Shown piece by piece: positions 43,514 to 51,095 of a stretch of 64,000 nt of DNA (positions within the stretch are counted from its first letter, which is position 1; every line of letters starts with the position of its first letter). Where the stretch lies: NCBI GenBank assembly GCA_902794535.1, contig CADBHQ010000028.1, forward strand, positions 16,130-80,129, given 5' to 3'. The notes under the pieces are model-generated. The model searched no databases, had not been told where the DNA came from, and saw only the letters and a program-made list of their open reading frames with translations. The stretch is from Fibrobacter succinogenes (GTDB lineage: Bacteria > Fibrobacterota > Fibrobacteria > Fibrobacterales > Fibrobacteraceae). The position numbers were made by a program, and so were the translations under genes.

Positions 43514-43972
43514 TTACGAAAAGAGTCCCAAGCCAAGCCCGATAAATGCCCTAATGGCGATGACGTCGGCGGCATACATGTTTACGTCGAAGCCGAAATG
43601 GATTGTCGCGTAAACAGCGTCGTGCAGGAGCCCTTCACGATAGTCCTCTTTGTCGACGGGGGCGTTAAAGGTGTATTCGTAATGAAATCCCAGGGAATAG
43701 AAAAACTGCTTGTGTGTATCGTCTTCTGCCGGGATTGATTCATCTCCGGAACTACCGCTGTAGTAGCATAATTTGACCGTAGGGATAATCCTGTGGTCCG
43801 TATTGTCGAAAACCGGATATCCGTAGCTGATGTACGGAGCCACGCCGCCGGCAGTTTCTCCGCCCTTGTGGTAGATGTCTTCGTAGTAGATGTCGTCTCC
43901 TTCATTTTTCCCAAAGCCGACGCTAAATCCTAAACCGAAGTCCCCTTTGGCATTGCCATGAAGAAAGAAAGG
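43514..43972 (-). pseudogene. C-terminal part of a frameshifted beta-barrel protein
   Basis: This open frame (stop at 43973-43975) reads PFFLHGNAKGDFGLGFSVGF and continues to a C-terminus with alternating strands (FFYSLGFHYEYTF, VYATIHFGFDVNMY) typical of an outer-membrane barrel. It has no proper start; the first GTG (43843) lies inside a strand. It continues the protein at 43930-44679 in the -1 frame, the junction lying in a run of TTTC/TTC triplets near 43961-43972. Together they would encode about 388 residues. Confidence 0.6.
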
Positions 43973-44679
43973 TCAAATGCGAACATTCGACGTGATGCAT
44001 AACGCCCTAGCTGAGATCTTCCGTATGTTCCCAGATGGTAATCCGTTGCAACGGAGTCGGTTTGCCGGTCTATCAGTTGTACTAGTTCCTTACGTTCTTT
44101 TTTGGATAAAGATGCTCGCTGCATTCGGTATGTTATTTGCGAGAGTGCTCTTTGTACCTTATGGCGGATATTTGGTTTTTGTTGTGCTACCGTTGAATCG
44201 ATATGTTGCTTTTGCTCAAGGTATATCCAGTAATACGATGAATCTGGAAGGAATGAGAATATTTGGTCGATTCTTTCTTCGTCATTATCTTCGAAAACTT
44301 GAAATTGCCCTCGCGATATGTAAAAACCGCTCCCTAGGGGTGTTCGGGAATAGCAATTTAGCGGGTACCGGCATGACCAATTAAGTAAAACCTCTTGCCG
44401 TAGTGAATCCAGCGGTTCTTCAGGATGTTCTGTATAAAAAAGAATAAGGCTGTCCCGAATGGGGTTGAAAACCTCTCTAAAAGAAAACGCATCTGTTGCA
44501 GCGTTTATTAGGGAAGAATCAGGCAATGAAAAGAACTTTGTAACGGAATCCGCTATGATTGGCATCGAGTCAACGCTTGCTTCGTATGCCTCCGGATCAT
44601 CACCGTCAAAATACATGTGTGGGGAGTCCGCAAGAACTTGCGCAACTAGAACAAATATGATTAGGAAGGTCGCCTTCAT
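43930..44679 (-). CDS. N-terminal part of an exported protein, probably frameshifted
   Basis: A 249-residue frame beginning with a signal peptide (first 17 residues, ending QVLA). A helical, charged periplasmic region follows, with HIDSTVAQQKPNIRHKVQRA, LSKKERKELVQLIDRQTD and similar segments. The end RRMFAFDLSFFMAMPKGTSV leaves the barrel pattern exactly where the other frame picks it up (FFLHGNAKGDFGLGF). So the gene most likely lost one base and once made a helical-domain plus beta-barrel protein. Function unknown. Confidence 0.65.
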   Translation of the reverse strand: MKATFLIIFVLVAQVLADSPHMYFDGDDPEAYEASVDSMPIIADSVTKFFSLPDSSLINAATDAFSFREVFNPIRDSLILFYTEHPEEPLDSLRQEVLLNWSCRYPLNCYSRTPLGSGFYISRGQFQVFEDNDEERIDQIFSFLPDSSYYWIYLEQKQHIDSTVAQQKPNIRHKVQRALSQITYRMQRASLSKKERKELVQLIDRQTDSVATDYHLGTYGRSQLGRYASRRMFAFDLSFFMAMPKGTSV

Positions 44680-44703
44680 ACGGCTTGAACTCTGCTTAGC
44701 GAA

Positions 44704-45333
44704 TTAGTTACAGCCTGCTTTTTTCTTGAGGTTGTCTCTATCATCTTTGCATGAGCTAGCCATGATTTGGCAAACTTCTTCGTTCTTTTTTTCGCGGAAA
44801 AGCTGGTAGGCATAAATGCAGGCGGCTTTTTCGTTGCCCGCTTCAATTTCACTCTTGAACAGGTTGTCCGCTTCGTTGAGCTTTTCGCTGTTGTTTTCTT
44901 TTTTGGCTATTTCGCGGAGTATGATGGCGTATTCCGGGTTCAGTATTTTTGTGTCGCCGTTATGGTTGAGCGCTTTTTCGTAATAGTGCTTAGATGTTTC
45001 GAGATTGTTCAAACGGCCTTCGGCGACCGCAAAACCCCAGTAGGACTCGTAGCGGGTAGAATCTATGAGCCAAGCCTGATTAAAGCGCATGATGGCGGTC
45101 CCGATATCGCCTCGATGATAAAAAGACCATCCGACTTTTATCATGTGTTCAAAGGATTCTTTTTCTTTGCCTTTTGTCAGGGCCAGAAATTCCTGGTCGG
45201 CCTTCAATAGTTCGGGACTCTTGGGCTGGTTGCCATATTCCGGGATTTCGTTGATGCTGCGTTGACGAGGGCCGTTCGCGCAGCCGACGAGTGCGATAAT
45301 GCTCAGTGCAGAAATAGCAGTCGAAATTTTCAT
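44704..45333 (-). CDS. TPR-like lipoprotein
   Basis: A 209-residue lipoprotein with lipobox IALVGC (Cys about residue 18). The mature part contains tetratricopeptide-like helices: VGWSFYHRGDIGTAIMRFNQAWLIDS and GRLNNLETSKHYYEKALNHN, then ANLFK-type and Sel1-like segments near ACIYAYQLFREKKNEEVC. Such proteins usually act as scaffolds in envelope complexes. It lies 24 bp upstream of the frameshifted barrel gene on the same strand, perhaps in an operon with it. Confidence 0.75.
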   Translation of the reverse strand: MKISTAISALSIIALVGCANGPRQRSINEIPEYGNQPKSPELLKADQEFLALTKGKEKESFEHMIKVGWSFYHRGDIGTAIMRFNQAWLIDSTRYESYWGFAVAEGRLNNLETSKHYYEKALNHNGDTKILNPEYAIILREIAKKENNSEKLNEADNLFKSEIEAGNEKAACIYAYQLFREKKNEEVCQIMASSCKDDRDNLKKKAGCN

Positions 45334-45467
45334 AAAAATTCTCCTTCATCGAATATTCTTTTCTGGTTGTAAACATACAAAATAAAAATATGTCTAGTCT
45401 TTTAACTTTGACGTCTCTGTAAAATTTTTGTGGCCCCCTTGCCAGTTTTTTGAATTATAGGTACATT

Positions 45468-45580
45468 AAAGCCCGAACGCATCTCGCTGTTTTAAGGCGA
45501 GGTGCGTTCTTTATTATTTGGGCTTTGCCGCCCAATGTGAAAGAACGCCTCTAAAAATCAATCGGTCGCAGCTTGCGACC
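45468..45580 (+). ncRNA. Structured 5' leader of the small-ORF cassette
   Basis: A 13-bp stem (45475-45487 paired with 45497-45509, with one G-U pair) is enclosed by AAAGCCC/GGGCTTT (45468-45474 and 45520-45526). A separate 7-bp hairpin, GGTCGCA/TGCGACC (45564-45580), lies just before an ACGGAGG ribosome-binding site. The inner stem is followed by a T-rich run, so it could also act as an attenuator. I recognise no known riboswitch class. Confidence 0.45.
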
Positions 45581-45597
45581 ATAACAACGGAGGCTAT

Positions 45598-45843
45598 ATG
45601 AAGTCTAATGAAATCTTTTCGACAGTTTTTGCCAAGGCAAAAGATTTGGCAAATGAAATGACGCTGCATAATACGCGGGTAAAAAGGCTGGTCAAGCAAG
45701 AGAAAATTGAAAAGGAATATGCGGACAACGATTGTGCAGTCCGCAAGATGTTGCTTGATCGCGGCATCGTTCCTGAAAAGTTGCCGGCAGGCGAGGATGT
45801 CAAAAAGGTTGAAAGACGATTGAAAAAAAAGGCGTTGAAGTGA
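45598..45843 (+). CDS. DinD C-terminal-like small protein
   Basis: An 81-residue protein. The pattern AKDLANEMTLHNT, then CAVRKMLLDRGIVPEKLPAGEDVKKVERRLKK resembles the C-terminal end of DinD-like (DNA-damage-inducible protein D) and related phage proteins, as recalled, without the N-terminal BRO/KilA-type domain. It could be a genuine small protein or the 3' remnant of a longer gene, but its own ribosome-binding site (ACGGAGG) and ATG argue for expression. It heads a cassette of three small genes with the structured leader upstream. Confidence 0.6.
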   Translation: MKSNEIFSTVFAKAKDLANEMTLHNTRVKRLVKQEKIEKEYADNDCAVRKMLLDRGIVPEKLPAGEDVKKVERRLKKKALK

Positions 45844-45856
45844 ATGGGGGCCGATA

Positions 45857-46081
45857 ATGAGTCGCAGTTACAAAAAACCATTTGTGAAAATGGCAAAGGA
45901 TGTTGAGTTTCAAAAAATGGCGAATCGGGAGTTCCGTCGTAAGGCAAAAAATGTCCTGCGGGGTTCTGCTGATCCTGAACGTCATATGCCGGAAAAGAAC
46001 CGCAAAGAGGGGGATTGTTGGGGGTGGCCGTCTGAAGGTGTCAAACTGCCTATTTCCGACCCGAAGGGCATTAGAAAATAG
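45857..46081 (+). CDS. Small basic protein (phage/mobile-type)
   Basis: A 74-residue, Arg/Lys-rich protein beginning MSRSYKKPFVKMAKD with NREFRRKAKNVLRG. Similar short basic proteins with an SRSYKKP start occur in Bacteroidetes- and Firmicutes-type mobile elements, by recollection only. It follows the DinD-like gene by 13 bp. Function unknown. Confidence 0.55.
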   Translation: MSRSYKKPFVKMAKDVEFQKMANREFRRKAKNVLRGSADPERHMPEKNRKEGDCWGWPSEGVKLPISDPKGIRK

Positions 46082-46145
46082 CGAAAATCGCTCGAAAAAG
46101 CCAAATGATTTACATTTGTTATGTCGCATAAAAAAGGAAAGTATA

Positions 46146-46418
46146 ATGTTGTCTTTTAAAGAACATGCGAAAAAGTTCAATCTCGACGAAGAGGAGCAAG
46201 AAATCCTTGCCGATTTCGAGGCGAGCCATGCTGGCAAGCCACAGATTACCGAAGAACGCAGGAAAGAACTCGCTTCGTTGGCAAATGCGTCCTCGATGGA
46301 AGGAATAATGCTAAATACCATGCAGCGTCTTTTTGCCTATGCGGCTCGTGCCGGCGCTTCTGAAATGTCTTTGGACGAAATCAATGCCGAAATTGACGCG
46401 GCAAGGAATGGTCGATGA
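46146..46418 (+). CDS. Small acidic protein, possible orphan antitoxin
   Basis: A 90-residue helical acidic protein (LSFKEHAKKFNLDEEEQEILADFEA and LDEINAEIDAARNG). The EEQEILxxFE pattern recalls small type II antitoxins, but no toxin gene follows; the next gene is convergent. The ATG at 46146 has AAAAGGAAAG upstream, and the longer in-frame reading overlaps the previous gene. Functional assignment is a guess. Confidence 0.5.
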   Translation: MLSFKEHAKKFNLDEEEQEILADFEASHAGKPQITEERRKELASLANASSMEGIMLNTMQRLFAYAARAGASEMSLDEINAEIDAARNGR

Positions 46419-46427
46419 TGCGATATT

Positions 46428-46868
46428 CTAAGGCTTGATTGTTATCGGTGTTCCGTCTTTGACGGCGGCGTAGATTTCTTCGATTTCGTCGTTCGTGACG
46501 GCGATGCAGCCGGCAGTCCAGTCTTTCCACTTGTGCCAGAATTTAAAGAGGAACGCCGGAACTTTGTTCGGGTAGCCGTGAATCATGATGTCTCCGCCGG
46601 GCTCGTAATTGCCTTCTTTCGCGGCCTTGATTTGCTCCGCGTTCGGGTACGAAATCTTCAGCGACAAATGAAATTTGCTTTTGGCGTTGTGCCACTCGAT
46701 GCTGTAATTGCCTTCGGGCGTCTTGTTGTCGCCGGACTTGACTTTCGCTCCGACCGGATTCTTGCCCAAAGAAATTCTGTACGTCTTGACAACTTTCTCG
46801 CCGTTGCGCAAGTGCATTTGGCGTTTTGCCTTTTCTACGAGAATGTTGTCAATGGGTGAGGTGAGCAT
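46428..46868 (-). CDS. L,D-transpeptidase family (YkuD) protein
   Basis: A 146-residue YkuD-fold protein that would form or exchange 3-3 peptidoglycan cross-links or attach proteins to the wall. The catalytic motif is intact: HG in DIMIHGYPN and Cys in WTAGCIAVTNDEIEEIY. It is short and lacks a visible signal peptide, which is odd for a periplasmic enzyme; a start further upstream is not available in frame. It faces the small-ORF cassette. Confidence 0.8.
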   Translation of the reverse strand: MLTSPIDNILVEKAKRQMHLRNGEKVVKTYRISLGKNPVGAKVKSGDNKTPEGNYSIEWHNAKSKFHLSLKISYPNAEQIKAAKEGNYEPGGDIMIHGYPNKVPAFLFKFWHKWKDWTAGCIAVTNDEIEEIYAAVKDGTPITIKP

Positions 46869-46889
46869 GGGTTTGTGAAATTTAAATAA

Positions 46890-47035
46890 AAACGCTCAAG
46901 CTTTTAACCTGGACTGTTTACAAAGGGGAGGGGAAAGCCTTCCCCTCGCTACAGCCCCATGTCATCCCCGCGAAGGCGGGGATCTCCATTGGTCTTCCGC
47001 AACCCCTTCGCCTAGGGCTTTGCCCTAAAACCTGA
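46890..47035. repeat. Intergenic repeat block with family C copy 2
   Basis: The part at 46890-46913 (AACGCTCAAGCTTTTAACCTGG) is a decayed relative of the terminator at 48257-48286. The part at 46993-47031 (AACCCCTTCGCCTAGGGC then TTTGCCCTAAAACC) matches family C copy 1 at 10632-10668 in reverse complement. The GC-rich centre also contains family A-like words. Confidence 0.5.
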
Positions 47036-47062
47036 TTCAGAATCAGGAAATGAAAATTTTTT

Positions 47063-47401
47063 TTATTTCATTTCAGACAAAGTAGATAATTTCACAGATT
47101 TCTGTTTTTTATCTAGCCATTTGTAGAATTTTTTCGTCTCTGAAATATTATGATCAAACAGGTATTGGGTGCGTTCTGCAGCGGAATTATATCTTATAAC
47201 GAAATTAATAGCAAAACTTGTATATTTGTCATTTGCTTCATCGGGAAAAAATGCTCGATGTTTGTCGATTATTTGTTCAAAATGCTCGTTTTGTTGTATT
47301 TTGCGTTTTATAAACCATATTAATAAAGGTGCAACAGTGATGAAGAATGTTGCTATCCATTTGGCTATTGTTTTGGCATTCTCTAAGGATACTTCAATCA
47401 T
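47063..47401 (-). CDS. Hypothetical membrane-anchored protein
   Basis: A 112-residue AT-rich ORFan with one N-terminal membrane helix (about residues 12-30) and a helical, charged tail (KIQQNEHFEQIIDKHRAFF). No family recognised. Low GC relative to neighbouring genes suggests recent acquisition or relaxed selection. Confidence 0.5.
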   Translation of the reverse strand: MIEVSLENAKTIAKWIATFFITVAPLLIWFIKRKIQQNEHFEQIIDKHRAFFPDEANDKYTSFAINFVIRYNSAAERTQYLFDHNISETKKFYKWLDKKQKSVKLSTLSEMK

Positions 47402-47462
47402 GTTGGTTCTAAAAATGGTATGTTCTTGAAAATTGTGACTTTTGGCGGACGGGTCTTAAATC

Positions 47463-47906
47463 CTATGGAAGCCATTCTGCCCATTCGTAACGTTCTTGCA
47501 TATATTCTGCCATTGTTCTTGTTGTGGATCCTTTTGTTATCCCATGTTTGTCGACCATTATTATGAGAACATCGTCTTTCTCGTCCAATTTTTGTTCTTC
47601 GTTTAACAGAAAATAAACAAAAAAGCCGCCATAGCCGTCGCCAATAATCATTGTTGGACCATCTGATGGTAAACCTGATCGGATTGCTAAAAATAGACCC
47701 GATTTTTTTGATCCTCCACATATCCATTTGCTTCCGTCGGGATATATGGTTTTATTGTTGAGTTCATTAAATACATAGACATTATTTGCTGCATCTTTTG
47801 TTATGTAATTTGTATAATTTGAACAAGGAATAATTTTTTCAAGTTTTCCTTCTGCAAGGGCGCTATTAACCATTAGAATTATAATTGCGACAAAAACTCT
47901 TTTCAT
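47463..47906 (-). CDS. Hypothetical exported protein
   Basis: A 147-residue exported protein with a signal peptide (first 18 residues, ending NSALA) and an AT-rich gene. The mature part has NNVYVFNELNNKTIYPDG and IIGDGYGGFFVYF segments. I do not recognise it. AAGGAG precedes the ATG. It lies beside the other AT-rich ORFan with a 61-bp gap on the same strand. Confidence 0.6.
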   Translation of the reverse strand: MKRVFVAIIILMVNSALAEGKLEKIIPCSNYTNYITKDAANNVYVFNELNNKTIYPDGSKWICGGSKKSGLFLAIRSGLPSDGPTMIIGDGYGGFFVYFLLNEEQKLDEKDDVLIIMVDKHGITKGSTTRTMAEYMQERYEWAEWLP

Positions 47907-47924
47907 TTTTACTCCTTGGTTAAG

Positions 47925-48146
47925 TTAAAAGTTTCGCTTTTCTCTAGCCATGGATTTTCGATACAAAAAAGGCGTGGTATCGAATGCGTCCATCGCCATT
48001 GAGGTTACGACCAAGTACCCTATACCGAAAAGAACACAAACGACCCACGCACAGGGTGCGTGAGCGTCTGCTTTACTCTCTCGGTGAAAAATTGGTCGTA
48101 TTTCAATGGCGAGAATAGAGCAAAAACTCAAAATTCTGCGTTTCAT
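47925..48146 (-). CDS. Doubtful small ORF
   Basis: A 73-codon frame with a central hydrophobic segment (WVVCVLFGIGYLVVTSMAM). It has no Shine-Dalgarno sequence and no family. It may be a decayed sequence in an AT-rich spacer rather than a gene. Confidence 0.25.
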   Translation of the reverse strand: MKRRILSFCSILAIEIRPIFHRESKADAHAPCAWVVCVLFGIGYLVVTSMAMDAFDTTPFLYRKSMAREKRNF

Positions 48147-48256
48147 ACAATTGTCTGTATGGAACTATGTCAATAGAAATATAGGTTATATAAATAGTGA
48201 TGTCAAGATTTGCTATTTAGTAGAAAGCAAGGGAATATAATTTTTTCTAATAAAAA

Positions 48257-48286
48257 AAACGCCCAGGCTTTTAACCTGGGCGCTTT
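48257..48286. terminator. Intrinsic terminator
   Basis: Hairpin ACGCCCAGG/CCTGGGCG with a CTTTTAA loop preceded by eight A. It serves the leuC-leuD transcript on the minus strand. Confidence 0.8.
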
Positions 48287-48298
48287 GTAATTCTGGTC

Positions 48299-48346
48299 TG
48301 GATCCTTCGACTTCGGGCTGGCGCCCTTCGCTCAGGATGACACTGC
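48299..48346 (-). repeat. Intergenic repeat, family B, copy 4
   Basis: GGATCCTTCGACTTCGGGC through CTTCGCTCAGGATGACAC, the reverse complement of the element at 19662-19708. It sits between the leuD stop and its terminator. Confidence 0.65.
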
Positions 48347-48349
48347 GTG

Positions 48350-48952
48350 TCACTTCAAGAACTGCATATACGGCAGCTTGCTTGCAAGTTCCTGCACCTT
48401 GTCGGCGTTGGCCATGAGGGCGGAACGTGCGTGCCAGGAACCGTCGAGGAACTGACCGCGGGGGCCGTCGGCAAGCGTAAGCTCGATGGTTTCGTCACCC
48501 ATCTTGAGCGTGCGGCTTTCGGTGCTCGTGACGAGTTCTTCGCTCGGGTGTGCTTCGATCCAGGCGAGAATCTTGTCAGCCACTTCGTGGCTTACCTTGT
48601 AGCAGGGCACGCCGATAGCGACGCAGTTACCGAAGAAGATTTCGGAGTAGCTTTCGGCGATGATGGCGCGGATGCCCCAACGCTTCAGGGCCTGCGGAGC
48701 GTGTTCACGGCTGGAACCGCAACCGAAGTTCTGGTTTGAGACGAGGATGGAACCGTTCTTGTAGGCCGGATCGCGGAACGGGTGAACCTTGCCCTGAGCG
48801 GCGAGGCCGGCGATGTCGTCGGCAAAGGCGTTGTCGCCTAGGCCTTCGAAAGTCACGCACTTGAGGAAGCGTGCCGGGATGATACGGTCTGTGTCGATGT
48901 CGTTGCCGCGTACAGGAACGCCGGAACCTTTAACAATGTCGATAGAATTCAT
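48350..48952 (-). CDS. leuD: 3-Isopropylmalate dehydratase, small subunit
   Basis: Swivelling subunit of isopropylmalate isomerase, which converts 2-isopropylmalate to 3-isopropylmalate in leucine biosynthesis. The 200-residue protein has the GSGVPVRGNDIDTDRIIPARFL start, the GSSREHAPQALKRWGIRAII substrate-loop motif and SYSEIFFGNCVAIGVPC. Those match the aconitase-type D4 domain. It is 18 bp after leuC and has AAGGAGAT upstream. Its partner LeuC here looks damaged. Confidence 0.94.
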   Translation of the reverse strand: MNSIDIVKGSGVPVRGNDIDTDRIIPARFLKCVTFEGLGDNAFADDIAGLAAQGKVHPFRDPAYKNGSILVSNQNFGCGSSREHAPQALKRWGIRAIIAESYSEIFFGNCVAIGVPCYKVSHEVADKILAWIEAHPSEELVTSTESRTLKMGDETIELTLADGPRGQFLDGSWHARSALMANADKVQELASKLPYMQFLK

Positions 48953-48970
48953 TTTTTAAATCTCCTTGCG

Positions 48971-50317
48971 TTACTTGATGTACTTGCGGCCTTCGATGGC
49001 GGCGGCGGCCACCATGGCGGGGCTCATGAGGATGGTGCGGCCCGACGGGCTGCCCTGACGGCCCTTGAAGTTACGGTTGCTGGAGCTTGCGCTCACCTGG
49101 CGGCCCTTGAGCTTGTCCGGGTTCATGGCGAGGCAGAGCGAGCAGCCTGCTTCGCGCCATTCGGCACCGGCTTCCTTAAAGATCTTGTCGAGACCGAGAG
49201 CTTCGGCTTCCACCTTGATCTTCATGGAGCCCGGAACGACCCACATCTTCACGGTCGGGGCGACCTTGTGGCCCTTGATGATTTCGGCGGCGGCCTGCAA
49301 GTCGCGGCCAATCATCTTGGAACCTTCTTCCCAGCCCATGTATTCGTAGGCTTCGGAGATGACTTTCTTTTCGCTGCCGGTAAATTCGTCAATCTTCGGC
49401 ATGTTACCATTGAGCGGGATGGCCTGGGCCGGAGTGATACCCCAGGTGACCATCGGTTCGAGGTTGTCGCAGTTGATTTCGACTTCGTCGTCAAACTGGG
49501 CGTCGGCGTCGGTAGCCACGGACTTCCAGTAAGCAACGGCTTCGTCCCACTTGTCAGCCTTTGGCGCGTACGGACGGCCCTTGAGGTATTCAAAAGTCTT
49601 TTCGTCGGGGTTGCAGTAACCGACGCGGGCGCCACCTTCGATAGCCATGTTGCAGACCGTCATACGGCCTTCCATGCCCATTTCTTCGATGACCGGGCCG
49701 GCAAATTCGTAAGCGTAGCCAACGCCGCCGTTCACGCCGAGCTTCGCGATGTAGGCGAGGGCCACGTCCTTGGCGGTCACGCCCGGCTTGAGCTTGCCGG
49801 TGAACTTGATACGGCGAGTCTTGAGCGGGCTCATGGCGAGCGTCTGGGTGGCCAAAACGTCTGCCACCTGGCTGGTACCGATACCGAACGCGATAGCGCC
49901 GAATGCGCCGTGGGTGGCCGTGTGAGAGTCACCGCAAGCGACGGTCATGCCCGGCTGCGTCACGCCTTCTTCGGGGCCCACGATGTGAATCACGCCCTGT
50001 TCGGCGGTAGCGGGGCCAAAGAACTTGATGCCGTTGTTCTTGGTGTTGTTTTCAATGTGGGAGAACATCTCTTCGGAAATGCCGTCCTTGAGCGGGCGGT
50101 TGCGTTCCGGGAACGTGGTCGGAATAATGTGGTCCACCGTGGCGAAAGTGCGTTCCGGGAACAGCACCTTCTGGCCTTCTTCGCGGAGCTGCGCAAAAGC
50201 CTGCGGGCTCGTGACTTCGTGGCAGAGGTGGAGCCCGATAAAGAGCTGGCACTGGCCGCTCGGGAGCTTTGCTACCGTGTGGCTTTCAAAAATCTTCTGA
50301 TAGAGTGATTTTCCCAT
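48971..50317 (-). CDS. leuC: 3-Isopropylmalate dehydratase, large subunit, lacking an Fe-S ligand motif
   Basis: Large, normally [4Fe-4S]-containing subunit of isopropylmalate isomerase. Almost all family segments are present: [51 protein letters not shown], the two C-terminal cluster cysteines in [12 protein letters not shown] (about residues 393-396), and [17 protein letters not shown]. The conserved GSCTNGR segment carrying the third cluster Cys is missing: residues 335-340 read MIGRDL where about 16 residues should intervene. At 448 residues it is about 18 shorter than the usual 466. So the reading frame is intact but the protein probably cannot hold its cluster. Deletion or assembly error are both possible. 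Confidence 0.88.
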   Translation of the reverse strand: MGKSLYQKIFESHTVAKLPSGQCQLFIGLHLCHEVTSPQAFAQLREEGQKVLFPERTFATVDHIIPTTFPERNRPLKDGISEEMFSHIENNTKNNGIKFFGPATAEQGVIHIVGPEEGVTQPGMTVACGDSHTATHGAFGAIAFGIGTSQVADVLATQTLAMSPLKTRRIKFTGKLKPGVTAKDVALAYIAKLGVNGGVGYAYEFAGPVIEEMGMEGRMTVCNMAIEGGARVGYCNPDEKTFEYLKGRPYAPKADKWDEAVAYWKSVATDADAQFDDEVEINCDNLEPMVTWGITPAQAIPLNGNMPKIDEFTGSEKKVISEAYEYMGWEEGSKMIGRDLQAAAEIIKGHKVAPTVKMWVVPGSMKIKVEAEALGLDKIFKEAGAEWREAGCSLCLAMNPDKLKGRQVSASSSNRNFKGRQGSPSGRTILMSPAMVAAAAIEGRKYIK

Positions 50318-50386
50318 GATTTTGTCTCTTTTTTATGCCTTTTCGATTTGTTCTCCAAGGCTGATTAATTGCGGCGTAAATATAGT

Positions 50387-50416
50387 AAAAGTCCCGCAGA
50401 ATGACTGCAGGACTTT
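50387..50416 (-). terminator. Intrinsic terminator of the 50446 lipoprotein gene
   Basis: An imperfect hairpin with arms AAAAGTCC.CGCAG and CTGCAGGACTTTT lies between the lipoprotein gene and the leuC promoter region. Confidence 0.65.
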
Positions 50417-50445
50417 TGTTTACCGAAGAATAAAATTCAATCTTC

Positions 50446-50895
50446 CTAATACTGTTCGACCTGGGTGTCGAACTGGTATTTTTCGTGATAGTAGCTGAGC
50501 ATTTCGCTGGTGCTTGTGAAAGCGGCTGCGCGAATGGCGTTGCGAACTTCAGGATCGTTGCGGGACATTTCGATGATCTTTGCATCTATGTCCTTGAACA
50601 GCAACTTGTTAGATGCCATTGCCACGTGATTCTGGTTGTAATCCAAATGGTAGCTGCGTTCGAGCATCTGGAAAAGCTCGGACTGGCAGGCATTTTCAGG
50701 CGGATGCTTCTTGGCAACCGGGAGGTAGCACTTATTGATGTAATCCGTCTTGTAAGCGATGATCATCTCATCAATGGCGGGGATATTGTGAGCGGAATCG
50801 TGATTGGCGACTTCTACAGTGGGTTTAACGACACCGGAGCAACCGGTAAGAAGGGCAGCGGTCATGGTAGCAAGGGCCAATACACGTAACTTCAT
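50446..50895 (-). CDS. Hypothetical lipoprotein
   Basis: A 149-residue lipoprotein with lipobox ALLTGC (Cys about residue 19). The mature part is helical and charged with two cysteines (NKCYLPVAKKHPPENAC). No family recognised. A good AAAAGGAAAA sequence precedes the ATG, and a terminator follows. Confidence 0.7.
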   Translation of the reverse strand: MKLRVLALATMTAALLTGCSGVVKPTVEVANHDSAHNIPAIDEMIIAYKTDYINKCYLPVAKKHPPENACQSELFQMLERSYHLDYNQNHVAMASNKLLFKDIDAKIIEMSRNDPEVRNAIRAAAFTSTSEMLSYYHEKYQFDTQVEQY

Positions 50896-51095
50896 CTTTT
50901 TTTTCCTTTTTTCTTTGTTGATACCTTATCCCTAATTCCAAAATAAAAGTTATTTAATTGTGGTTTTTTTGGCGAGCCCAAGTATGTAACTATTCGCTTA
51001 CATCGGGCCAAAAAAAACGCTTAGAGAACACTTTTTAGGTCGCGTTGTGACCGCTATCACTTTTGTCGCAATGTTGTTTGTTTTACAACGCTTGG

